Positions 1 through 9,815 of a stretch of DNA of 64,000 nt are shown piece by piece. The notes under the pieces are model-generated. The model worked only from the letters and a program-made list of their open reading frames with translations. It ran no database searches and was not told the DNA's origin. The stretch covers positions 124,001 to 188,000 of the forward strand of contig WTXG01000044.1 in the NCBI GenBank assembly GCA_022496185.1, written 5' to 3'. Source of the stretch: Multifurca ochricompacta (lineage: Eukaryota; Basidiomycota; Agaricomycetes; Russulales; Russulaceae). The number at the start of each line of letters is the position of its first letter. Position 1 is the first letter of the stretch. A program made the position numbers and the translations under genes.

Positions 1-214
1 TGTGATCAAATCACATCAATAATGAGATAATGCACTTGTATAATTAAGTAGCCAATATAGCACATTAAATTGTATATAAACTACTGTATAACTGCTATAG
101 ATTAAGCAGTTGCTATTGCATTAACAACTGCATCTAAGTCTCAAAGTAAAACAAAGGTGAGATAGCTAGCAGTAATGTAGTATCTAGTGTAGGCTGTGCC
201 ATACCTGTTCTATA
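1..214 (+). repeat. 5' LTR of Copia A (3' part only)
   Basis: This sequence repeats at the end of the 3' LTR (up to 32273) with 11 transitions. A TATA-like TATATAAA lies at 73-80. The end is placed at 214 because the primer binding site begins at 215 and the match to the 3' LTR stops being meaningful there. Confidence 0.93.
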
Positions 215-229
215 GGTTATGGGCCCTGG
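215..229 (+). promoter_or_regulatory. Primer binding site of Copia A, half initiator tRNA type
   Basis: The bases just after the LTR, GGTTATGGGCCCTGG, are complementary to the anticodon arm of initiator tRNA-Met. The complement contains the CAT anticodon flanked by a GGG/CCC-type stem. Drosophila copia is known to prime from a 5' half of this tRNA, and the position fits that mechanism. Copia B has the same site at 23739. The isotype assignment is an inference from the match. Confidence 0.75.
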
Positions 230-238
230 TGGGCATCT

Positions 239-458
239 TGTGCCTTTATGGCTGCAATACACATTCTGCACCTTTCATGGCCGCAATAAACATTATCTGC
301 ACCTTCAATGGCTGCAATAAGTGTCTGCGCCTATAAGGCTGCAAAAATAGATGCTACCAGTGAATGCAACATTCATGCACCTTTATGGCTGCACTGCTAA
401 TGCACCTTTAAGGCTGCATAAAAACTACTAAGCTCACCATTGTGCCTTTATGGCTGCA
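239..458 (+). repeat. Seven short hairpin-like repeats in the Copia A leader
   Basis: The motif TGCACCTTTATGGCTGCA and close variants occurs seven times, near 239, 268, 298, 328, 375, 401 and 442, between the primer binding site and the gag start. Each copy can fold into a small imperfect hairpin because GC(A/G)CC or TGCC faces GGCTGC. The role is unknown. Packaging, dimerisation or translation control would be typical leader functions. Confidence 0.7.
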
Positions 459-591
459 TCTATGGTTTCTAAGAGCCCGAGTTCTGTTTTGTGCTCTGAG
501 TATCTTTTGTTGCATTCAATGCTGACTATGGCTTCTTTTACAGAAACCATCTACTCACGCTCCCAAAAAAACACTTACTCAAATCTTAACA

Positions 592-1338
592 ATGTCGTCT
601 CAACTGACCATTGCCATTCCCATCTTTGACGGATCTAACTATTCCACTTGGGCCAATGTGATGAGGGCTTTCCTTATGTCTAGTGGGCTTTGGGAGGTCA
701 CGAATGGCTCCAACTCTTGTCCTGGTGCCAAGGATGAACAGAACCCCACTGAAGATGAAAGATTACTTCAGAAGGAATGGGACTGTGCTGATAACAAGGT
801 GATCAGCACTATAATCTTGAGGCTGTCCACTGTGATCCAGCACAAACATACCTCAACTGGCTCTTCCTTTCTTATATGGATTGGTCTAAAGAGCAAGTAT
901 GGCTCAGTGGGGCCTGCTGCAATCTTTAGGGACTTCAAAGAAGCCCTAAACTTTTGCCTGGACTCTGCCAAGCACCCCTTGCCTCAGATTAACCACCTTG
1001 AGGTTGCCTTTGAGCACCTTGAGACCAATAGTGTCACCATCCCTGATGTCTTGCAGGGCATGCTCCTGCTCCATATGCTCCCTCCCAAATGGGAGGCCCT
1101 TATCCCCACCATCCTTGTCAGAAGATCTCCTTCCAACATTAATCTAGCTGTAATCCGTGATGCCATGCTTGCTCAGTGGGAGCAAGATCGATCCAGGGGT
1201 AAGAACCCTCATGCAGCTAATAAGCTCTTGGCAATCAAATGGAAGCGGGGTGACCCTCGCTTTAATCAGCAGAAACACTTTGGTGGCAAGCAGCCAGAGC
1301 AAGCGGAGAAACAGTCAGATCAGAAATTCCAGCACGGG
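592..1338 (+). pseudogene. Copia A gag, N-terminal part
   Basis: The frame opens with ATG at 592 and gives a Copia-type Gag: an FDGSNYSTWA motif near residue 12, then the helical UBN2-like capsid region. Gag would package the element RNA. At 1344 a solo LTR interrupts the frame. The normal frame resumes at 1828, joining across codon TG|T, and continues into protease. The apparent coding after 1344, up to a TAG at 1645, is LTR sequence read by chance and should not be counted as Gag. Confidence 0.88.
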
Positions 1339-1827
1339 CACTGTGTCACAGTTAGGTGCAAGAACTGTGTCGTTGTTGAGCAAGAGGAAGTCAAGTCAGT
1401 CGAGTTTCAAAGTCACAGTAAATCAAGTCTAGTTCAAGTCCTCAACAAGGTCAAAGGGCACACACGTGAGAATCGAGTCGACGGCAGAGACACTCAGTCC
1501 TGCAACAAGTTCAAGTGGAGTTTCTTACTGGGGAGTTCAGATGAAGTCGAAGCACCTTGGATTGAACACAAGAGAACAGACTTAGGTCTGTCCTCTCTAT
1601 CCTACTGCTCTTTAAATACAAGTAGTCTTAGCTATGTCATAGTATAGTAGAAGCTTCTAGTACTATGAGATAATGTCTAATGGTTGTGCAGTAGACTATG
1701 CTAGAACTATGGAGAATAAGGAGGGGTTGGGCCCTCAATGAGTAAGCATGGATAATTGTTTCAGAATAAGTCCGTCTCTTCATCAGCACGTCACGTCACC
1801 TTGTCAATCCAGATTCATCACACACTG
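1339..1827 (+). mobile_element. Solo LTR inserted in Copia A gag
   Basis: The insert runs from 1344 to 1822 (479 bases), begins TGTCACAG, ends ATTCATCACA, and is flanked by the 5-base direct repeat CACTG at 1339-1343 and 1823-1827. No internal coding region is present, so it is what is left after LTR-LTR recombination. Removing it restores the gag frame exactly. I see no second copy of this LTR family in the window, so strand is uncertain. Confidence 0.85.
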
Positions 1828-3443
1828 TGCCAGGAAGAAGTACAGAGATAATCAGCAGTCCAAGGGACAGCAGCATTCTCACATCGCCAATCAGGTGTTC
1901 TTCCCTCCTCCTCATCTCATGACCACACCATCCGTTCCCTTGCCTCCTGCATTTAAATCTCATTACAGGAACAGAAGGCCTCACATTGTGATGCATACCA
2001 CACCTAAGGAGTGGATCCCTGGCTGCTATCAAGCGTTTAACCAAGCCTTGGATCTGTGCAACAATATAGGTGTGCCAGGGACCTCTCGTAACATTAAACC
2101 ACTTGAGGCCTGCATCACTGACCAATTCTCAAGAGTGTCATCCAGTAAGACCAAACTGGAGGACCTTGAAGAGGATGGAGATGAGCCGCCCCACAACAAA
2201 ACCAGATCCCCCTCACCTATCAATGTCAATTCAGAAGACGAAGAGGAGGACCCCAATAATCCTCTGGACTGGGGTTCTGATCATCTTGATGATCAGTTGG
2301 CTGATCTGGCTGGTCTAGACGAGGACGACGATCAAGATGTGTACATCCCTCCTTTCCTTATACCCTGCAAAGCTCATAGACGCATTTACGCTTCTTTAGT
2401 TTGCGCTTCTAGGGAACCCCCCATTGAGAGCCATTGTTATGCAGGAGTACACAGCACAGTACATGACTTTAGGTCATGTACCAATATATTTGAGTTGCAG
2501 CATAATTGCCTGTGTGCTAAATGTAAAGGAAAGACTATGGATGATAGCCATATAACATGGCTCTTAGATTCAGGTGCTTCATCACACTTTACCTTTTCTC
2601 TCGACAATTTCATTGAGTATGAGGACATGGCGAACCCTGAGCCCATTAAAATGGCTTCTAAGCCAATCTATATCAAAGGGAAGGGTACAGTTCTACTAGA
2701 ACACGATGTCACATACAATGGAGTCACTAGAACGCGCACTATGCGCTTATATCCAGTATATTACATTCCTAATATTACTGGGAGACTCCTGAGTGTCAGA
2801 GAATTTCTTAAGCAAGGGCTGAATGTCTATGGGGATGAACACCAATTAACCTTGCACAATAAGGGATCAAAAGTTCCTGTTATTCAATGCCATCTGGCAA
2901 TTCCTGGCCAAACTATCTATTGGCTTCATTCTAAGATTGCTAATTTATGATCTTACTCCACAATCTACACTGTAGATTACGATTGAATGCATAAGCGCCT
3001 AGGACATCCTTCAAAGGAAGTCTTACGTCATGCCAAAGATCACACTAAGGGATTCCCCCAAGATCTATCTTATCTGAAGACAGCTCCCTTTTGCCCAGGA
3101 TGCACACAAGGCAAGATGCCTTCACAATCTTATCTCCCATCTGAAACATGTGCCTCAAAGCCATTTGAGCGCATTCATTCAGATCTGAAGATCTTCCCGG
3201 TAGAATCTTATCATAAATACAAATATTTTATCAGCTTTATTGATGATTATACGTCATTCATGTGGATTGTCTGTTTGTGCACTAAGTCTGCTGCAATAAA
3301 CACTTTGCGACAATTCCTTGCCATGATCAAAAATCAACATAACACCACCATTAAAGAGTGGATGTCTGATGCTGGTGGTGAATACAAGTCTGATGTATTT
3401 ATGAATGTACTAAAAGATGAAGGGATAAAAATCCTACAGAGCA
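1828..3443 (+). pseudogene. Copia A gag C-terminus, protease and integrase N-terminal half
   Basis: This continues the gag frame. It shows an acidic linker, the aspartic protease motif LLDSGASSHF near 2567, the gag-pre-integrase motif HKRLGHPS near 2990 with a CPGC zinc pair, and the first part of the integrase core (IHSDLKIFP, FIDDYTSF, DAGGEYKS). TGA codons at 2948-2950 and 2984-2986 break the frame, each readable as a mutated CGA arginine codon. At 3443 the integrase is cut by the Gypsy element and resumes at 22261, in frame across codon A|TG. Confidence 0.9.
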
Positions 3444-4037
3444 TGTTACGAACCCCGCTGAGTCGTCTTGTTTCTCTTTCTCTTTTGTGTCACGTGCTGT
3501 TTGGCCCAGTTTGCCCCTTTGTTGACCGAGTCGTGACTTCCATTTGTACATATTTGCCCCTTATCTCTGACTCATGATATGCTTATCTCTGACTCATACA
3601 TTACACAAGGACTCTTACGTATTTTCCCACCAGAATCGCGACTATACCAGATTCGTCTATGTATATTCTCACCTGGCCCACTCAACCCCATTCCCTCTTT
3701 GGATATATTGTGACTTTGTTGATACATCAAGTACTTACTCTGATTTAGACTCTGACTTCTATTACGTATATAAGGCCCACCTAGATAGCTTGTATACCTT
3801 AGACTTGACTTCTCAATTGACTTGGTGCATTACCTTCTGGGTGATTCCTAAGACCCAACTCTTGAATCGTCTCAGTGCTTCTGGCACTTGTCCACTCACT
3901 GATACCAAGGGATTAGCTCCTTGGTGTTGACTTCTCACCCAATCTCTGTGTGCTTGAAAGACAGCATACACTTGACTTCGTAGTTCCACTACATGACTTG
4001 ACACACGTCGTGCTGAACGCCCGCACCAGGTGTTACA
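3444..4037 (+). repeat. 5' LTR of the Gypsy element
   Basis: Begins TGTTACGAACC and ends GGTGTTACA. Paired with 21662-22255, which has exactly the same length of 594 bases. A TATA-like TATATAAG at 3767-3774 is the probable promoter. The 5' copy retains CpG where the 3' copy has TG or CA at some sites and the reverse at others, so both copies decayed independently. Confidence 0.95.
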
Positions 4038-4059
4038 TTAAGTTGAGTCTCCCTCCACC

Positions 4060-5008
4060 ATGGCTTCATCCAGCCGAAGTCAGACCCTGCACAACGAAGA
4101 ACTTATCGACCGATGAGACGAGGATAATCTTTCACAACAAGTCCTTGGTTCTGCCATCTGGAAAGATTTCAAAACCGATTTTGGATACTACATTTATCAC
4201 GACGATCAGTACCAGCCAGTTGAATACAATGAACAGAAATGGGTCTGGTACCATATCCATTACTCTAGAAGCCATCATTCCTGGGTTACCACAGGACCTG
4301 CCCCACCAGAATATGGCTTAGGACCCTGGAGAGAGAATCCTCCAGCTATTGTCACCAATTCAGAAACTGAAGAATATATTGAAGAAAGCAGCGAAGACAC
4401 ACAAGTCATAGCCACCAGTTTTATGGCTCAGACAGTTGCACCAGAGAGTACTACGTTCAGAACATCTGCTTTAGTCTCTCCCCAGATTACACAACAGACC
4501 TCAGACACCCTGACCATTACCTATCCAACAATGTTGACCATTGCTGCACAGTTACCAGATCCCGCTCCAGTTGTCCCTGCTCCGAACCTCCCCCCCCCAT
4601 CAGGACGCCTTATGGGAGTCCTGCCAACTATGTTCACTGGTGATCAATCTCAGAGCAAAAAGTTCATGCTCAAGTTCAAGACATTTAAAAACTTCAACCA
4701 TGACATCCCACAGATTGTGAACCCCTTCCAATGAACCAACCTTTTCCTCTCACTTATCAGAGGGGATTCTGTCGATGATTGGACAATGGAGCAGATTGAA
4801 TGGCTGAACAACAGAGTTACAGCTGGAATCAGAACCACCGATGAGGATCTGTGGGATATAGTGGCACAAAGATTTAAAGACGCCTTCACAGATGGGCAGG
4901 CCAAGCAGAAGGCTGCCTGAGAATTAAAGTCCTTGAAAATGGAAAGAGGGGACTTGGATGGCTATGTAGCCAAGTTTTGCAATTTGGCCAAAAGAGCAGG
5001 GTATGATG
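4060..5008 (+). pseudogene. Gypsy gag, N-terminal part
   Basis: ATG at 4060 lies only 22 bases after the 5' LTR, so almost no room is left for a normal tRNA primer site and none is recognisable. The frame runs to 5008 through TGA codons at 4114, 4732 and 4918, each in a context where CGA restores arginine. The region from about 4600 (MFTGDQSQSKKF, then a DDWTMEQIEW stretch) matches the capsid-like retrotransposon gag domain. The hAT-like element interrupts at 5008, and gag resumes at 16294 in codon G|TG. Confidence 0.85.
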
Positions 5009-5239
5009 ATAGGGCATAGCATGAGTCCGGGTAACTCGTGAGTTTTTTGAGTAGAGCCGTGGGAAAACTCACGGGTATTGATACTCGCGGATCCAGGTGA
5101 TCCATGGGAAAATACTCATGCGGATCCAGGTATTGATTTTGGCACCCCGGGTACCCGCACGGGTACTTGCGGAATACTTGTGGGAATATTATTATATAAA
5201 ATTATTTTTTTACTAGGCTCATCAACCTAGAACAGAAAT

Positions 5240-5315
5240 GGCTGAAACATGGATTGAACCTAAGACCTCCGGGAACAAGCTCGGTCCGGTGCTCTAACCA
5301 CTAAGCCACCCAGCC
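5240..5315 (-). repeat. tRNA-like sequence inside the hAT-like element
   Basis: On the minus strand a 76-base stretch has a good RNA polymerase III A box (TGGCTTAGTGG with following TTAGAGC) and B box (GGTTCAATCC) at tRNA spacing, and ends GGCTG...CAGCC that could pair. No normal anticodon stem-loop can be drawn, so I treat it as a tRNA-derived or SINE-derived relic rather than a working tRNA gene. Confidence 0.6.
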
Positions 5316-5384
5316 TCACTGGTAAAGGCACACAATATATTATATATAGGGTTATGCAGAATTGATTTTATCACTTGTATCTAT

Positions 5385-6055
5385 TTAATTGTGAACGCGT
5401 TTTGATCTTATCACTTGTATTATCTTAGATGTATATCTTTAGTATCTAATTAATTGTGAACGCATTTTTAATCTTATCACTTAGATGTACATCCCAAGTA
5501 TCTAATTAATTGTGAACGCATTTTTGATCTTATCACTTGTATTAGATGTATATCCTAAGTATCTAATTAACTGTGAACGCGTTTTTGATCTTATCACTTA
5601 GATGTACATCCTAAGTATCTAATTAATTGTGAACGCGTTTTTGATCTTATCACTTAGATGTACATCCTAAGTATCTAATTAATTGTGAACGCATTTTTGA
5701 TCTTATCACTTAGATGTACATCCTAAGTATCTAATTAATTGTGAACGCATTTTTGATCTTATCACTTAGATGTACATCCTAAGTATCTAATTAATTGTGA
5801 ACGCATTTTTGATCTTATCACTTGTATTAGATGTATATCCTAAGTATCTAATTAAATGTGAACGCATTTTTGATCTTATCACTTAGATGTACATCCCAAG
5901 TATCTAATTAATTGTGAACACATTTTGATCTTATCACTTGTATTAGATGTATATCCCAAGTATCTAATTAACTGTGAACACATTTTTGATCTTATCACTT
6001 AGATGTATATCCTAAGTATCTAATTAATTGTGAACGCGTTTTTGATCTTATCAAT
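5385..6055. repeat. Minisatellite of about 55-62 base units inside the hAT-like element
   Basis: About 12 head-to-tail copies, each containing TTAATTGTGAACGC, TTTTTGATCTTATCAC and CTAAGTATCTAA. Short units have TTAGATGTACATCC and longer ones have TTGTATTAGATGTATATCC. Differences among copies include several CG/CA changes. No coding sequence is present. Confidence 0.92.
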
Positions 6056-6135
6056 TAGGCATGATCCCGGCATCTCTGTACCAACATGTGCCGACGTGTG
6101 CATTCTTAAGCCTACCTTCTTTTTTTTTTTTTTTT

Positions 6136-6351
6136 GGAATCGATTTTATTTGCGCTTCAAGGCCATGCCTAAATTGCGCGGCTATTACCGGTACATAATA
6201 GCTACTGTTTGTGCAGGTTGGAAGTAAAGTGAAACCCCTTGGTAGGGGGGAAATGTGGTGGAGAAATGTGTGTGTGTAATGACAAGGAAAGAGGAAAATG
6301 GAAAATGGGGAAAAGAAGTTGGGAGGTAGAGATGGGGACGAGGTATAAAGG
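6136..6351 (-). other. LINE 3' untranslated region, distal part
   Basis: The last 200 bases before the poly(A) tail contain, on the minus strand, a GAAGCGCAAATAAAATCGATT-like end. The same end, with small changes, recurs beside A-runs at 39915-39958 and 48912-48962. This identifies the shared 3' end of the family. A solo LTR (6357-7655) separates this piece from the proximal untranslated region at 7661-7711. Confidence 0.8.
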
Positions 6352-7660
6352 TGAACTGTTACGCTCAGTGGAGCGTTCTGTGTGGCATGCACAGGTCGGC
6401 GCAGGTCCATTACCTCAGCCATGAGCCTAGCACAATAAGGCTAGACTCTGGGTACTGTCTAGCTTCGGAATCAGTTAAGGTTTGGTGCTATAATCAAGCA
6501 CAGAGGGAGACGGGATGAGCCAGCCAAAGGGAGCTAATCCCCTAAGGCTGTTAAGTGGGGACAGGGCCCAGTTGCTGTGCCGGAAGCACACCAAGCACAC
6601 TGGAGCCCTGGGGAATGGCAGAGGGGTTCAAAGGGAAGGGTACACACCCATTGCCAGAGGCAATGGGGGTCCCTGCAGGGATCTCAAGGACGCAAAAAGA
6701 GGGGAAAAGGCTTCTGATGTATTGGGGTCTAAGATCTCTAGGCTGAAGGCCCAAGAGGTCAAATCTAGGGTTGTACAAACTGTCTACAGGGTCTTATATA
6801 CTGTATGGGGATCTGGTTTGTAGCTAATCAGGAACAGGGTCAGAGTCCTTATCATCCAATAGCAGATAAGATGTCAAATATAGTCCATGATAAGGATAAG
6901 CCTTATCAGAAGCATAATCATGTGGGACAGCCCCACAGGAGTCATATCAGTGTGGGAGGATTCCCACCAGGGTCAGGGGTAAATGGGGAGATAACAGGTT
7001 CCACAGGAGTCAGGGTGGATGTGGGAATACTCCCACAGGAATCAGAGAAGCGAATGATAAGCCAGATGGGCCATGTGATCAGAAAGGGGTAAATGATCAG
7101 ATGAAGATGCTGTGATCAGGGTCAGGGATCACATGGTCCAAAGTCACATGGTCAGGGATCACATGATCAAGGATCACATGGCCAAGGGTCACATGGCCAG
7201 GAGTCACATGACTGGCAGAGGGTCAAGTACAAGCCAAAGTTGAAGATTAGATTGGCAGGGACAGTGTCAGAGATCCTATGGGTGTCAGCCACAGGGACAG
7301 GGTACAGATACTGGCCAAGACAAAGGCCAAGCATCAGGAGAAGGGGGGTCTACAGCCAACAGCACAGTAGCTGAACTATCAGTGGGTCAGGTGCAGGTGT
7401 CAGGAATGGGGTTCTATGAGCGTCATATCACAGGCATTAGGGTGGGGTCCTGGGCACACAGGCCACAGGCATCAGGCAGGGTCCCAAGGCAGTAAGCCAA
7501 GGGCATCAAGTCAAAGGTCCTAGGCACAGGGCCATAGGCATCTGGGTTCTGGGGCCAAAGTGGTCAAGGGATGGTGGAATAGGGGAATGGACAGTCAAGT
7601 GTGGTACAAGGGGGAGGTGCAGTGTAAGGGTCAGGAAAAGAGTAGGGTCGTAACATGAAC
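6352..7660 (-). mobile_element. Long solo LTR inserted in the LINE 3' untranslated region
   Basis: The insert 6357-7655 (1299 bases) begins TGTTACGCTCAG, ends GGTCGTAACA and is flanked by TGAAC at 6352-6356 and 7656-7660. Read on the minus strand it starts TGTTACGACCC, similar to the Gypsy LTR start, so I assign it to a Gypsy-type family in reverse. The interior has no coding region. It is purine-rich and has a run of CACATG-containing short repeats at about 7090-7215. Confidence 0.85.
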
Positions 7661-7711
7661 GTACCTATACCACCCGACATCCCCAGCTCAAGTTCAATCT
7701 GGTTCGCGAGG

Positions 7712-9216
7712 TCACTCTGATGGAAATGGCCTTGTGAAGGCCCGCGTGTCCTGGATGAAAGTGAGCAAGTCTTCTACAAAAGGCTTGCAATTGAAGAGGA
7801 TGTGCCATGGCATGGGGTCTTGTTCCAGGGCCCAGTCAGGGAGAAACTGGAGAGTGTGTCGACTGACAGAGTAGAGGGGGCAGTGGAGGAGGATGTGGGG
7901 GAAGGTGGCAGGGGTGGAGTTGTCGCAGGTACAAAGGCGTGCAAGGGGGGGTTTTTTTGGGTGGAAACACTCAGTGTACTTGGCAATGAAAGCATGGCCT
8001 GTGGCTAGGCGCATGGCTGTGGATGTGGTAAGCCGGGTGTAAGGTTTTTCGTCTACGCCCTGGGGTTTAGTCGTGGCAGACCAGAGGGGGTGGTTATGCC
8101 CGGAGGGGGCATCATAGGTGGGGTGGATGGAGAGGGAGTAGGCATGGTTGTCCCAGCGGTCGGGATGAGTGGTGGTGGGGGTGTTGGCCGCCCGGGATCG
8201 GAGCCATTCCTTGCGCCAGTTACTAAAGGCGCGGAGGCGGGAGAGGGACTTCCATTTGGCTGGGGAGGGTCACTTGTCAAGTGCATCCAAGGGAGTGGAC
8301 ACACGGGAGTGGTCAGCTGCTTTCACAGAGACAAGCGCAGTGCGGTAATCTTTCATAGCTGGGACCCACATAAGAGTGAGGCAGGTTCCTGGGAAGGAAG
8401 AAAGGAAAGTAAGCAAAGATCGTTGGAAAAGAATGAAGTCACTGTTAAATTGCTTGGGGTCCCAAGACTGGAGGCGAAGCAGAGAGGAGGAAGAAGAGGC
8501 TGTAAAGTAGATGGAGGGGGGTGGAGGAACGTCAGCAGAGAAGAAACCAGTGAGCCAGTGCATGGTCTGTGCTATGCCAAACAAGTCAAGGTCTGCCTGC
8601 ATCAACCCTGTGCCGCGGCACCATTCCATTGTCCATTCACCTCGGGAGTCCATGAGTGTCGAGGCTGAGGCCCCAACTGTAGTGCCGTCTTGACGGCCTT
8701 TCTTGCCAAGGGCTGAGGCAGAGTGAATTAATGCCACATCAGAACAAGGCTGTGCCAGGAGCTGCACGACCAAGTCCTTACGGGCTTGTGGGGGCACTAC
8801 TCCCAGTAAGTTTACTTGGCCACCCCAGGATGGGAAGTCCCAGGGGGCGAGCGCGAGCACATCAACAGGGCATGCCAGGCTAGGGGTGCGTGCTGCAAGA
8901 GCTTTCAGGGGGGTGAGAAGGCGGGGTGGGGGTCGGCAATGGGTGCCAGTCCAGAAGTGGTCGTCTGCGCCAGGTTGGAGGCGCTTGGTGATCTGGGATG
9001 CTGGGGGTAGCGAGTGGAGCCGAAGGGCAGTGGTTTCGGCAAGTTTGTGGATAAAATGGCGCATGGGTAGGAGACGCACTAGTTCATGGAGGGGGGCTCG
9101 GGGGGCAGTGTGGAAGGAGCCAGAGATATGATGGACCATGGCATTGGCAACCTCTTGCAAGAGCTTGATAAGCCCTGTTGCTTGCCTGGAATGGACCCAT
9201 AGTTGTGAGCCATAGG
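7712..9216 (-). pseudogene. LINE ORF2, C-terminal part with RNase H-like and terminal zinc-finger-like regions
   Basis: This is the continuation of ORF2 after the solo LTR 9222-9810, in the same frame. From about 8770 down it has an RNase H-like domain (LIHSASA, then TLMDSRGEW and an LFGIAQ...H stretch). Near the end it has the Cys/His pattern CTCDNSTP...HILLHCP usual in LINE C-termini, then FIQDTRAFTRPF. A single TGA at 8270-8272 breaks it, again explained by a CGA codon. The stop is just below 7715. A piece at 48675 encodes nearly the same last residues. Confidence 0.85.
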
Positions 9217-9815
9217 CCAGGTGTTACGTCCGGTGTGAGACGTTCGGCACGACTTGTGCGACAGCTTCGTTCGTAAGTTCAGATAAGAGATCAATAAGAC
9301 CTCTTGGAGTATAAGGGGGTGAGTCAAAGTCAATGGGGCTGCTCCCAAGTGACAATGTTGAGCGGAAAGTGCCAGAAGCACTGAGACGATCGAGTCAGAG
9401 GTTTCAAGGGGAAGTCCAGAAGACAAACACCAATGTATTCAATAAGTTGAGTCTGAGGTCTACAATGTAGCTACAGCGGGCTTATATATGTAATCGAGTG
9501 GGCGTCTAAAGATAAGATATCCTAGAATCATGTGGGCCCGAATATACGAAAGCGGAGGGCGTAAAGCCGTGCTTCTGATAGGGAATTAAGTAAGTGTCCG
9601 GTCTTAGAGATAAGGGATAAGAGATAAGCAAACGGCAGGCCAAACATAAGTACAGTGGTATAAACAATGGCAAAGATGGTCACGGAGAAGGGAGCAAGGC
9701 ACGTGAAGGATCCCACGATGGAGACGTGATCTGGTAGTGGAGAGTAGGTGGTAGGGAGGGGTCGTCATTGGGTAGAAAGAAAAAGACAGGGAGGGACGGG
9801 GTTCGTAACACCAGG
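9217..9815 (-). mobile_element. Solo Gypsy-type LTR inserted in LINE ORF2
   Basis: The insert 9222-9810 (589 bases) begins TGTTACGTCCGG and ends GGTTCGTAACA. It is flanked by CCAGG at 9217-9221 and 9811-9815. On the minus strand its start, TGTTACGAACCCCG, equals the first 14 bases of the complete Gypsy LTR at 3444, and the length is close to 594, so it is a related family in reverse. Removing it with one CCAGG restores the ORF2 frame exactly. Confidence 0.9.

Noticed and set aside
1344..1647. Apparent C-terminal 100 residues of Copia A Gag
   Set aside because: This is chance reading into the solo LTR; the true frame resumes at 1828 after the insert.
4038..4059. Standard tRNA 3'-end primer binding site for the Gypsy element
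   Set aside because: The sequence after the LTR (TTAAGTTGAGTCTCCC) does not start with TGG and matches no tRNA end I can recognise; the priming mode is left open.
5240..5315. Functional tRNA gene
   Set aside because: A and B boxes are present but no proper anticodon stem-loop or U33 can be drawn, and it lies inside a transposon.
5385..6055. CRISPR-like array
   Set aside because: Units are contiguous without unique spacers, in a eukaryotic transposon; it is a minisatellite.
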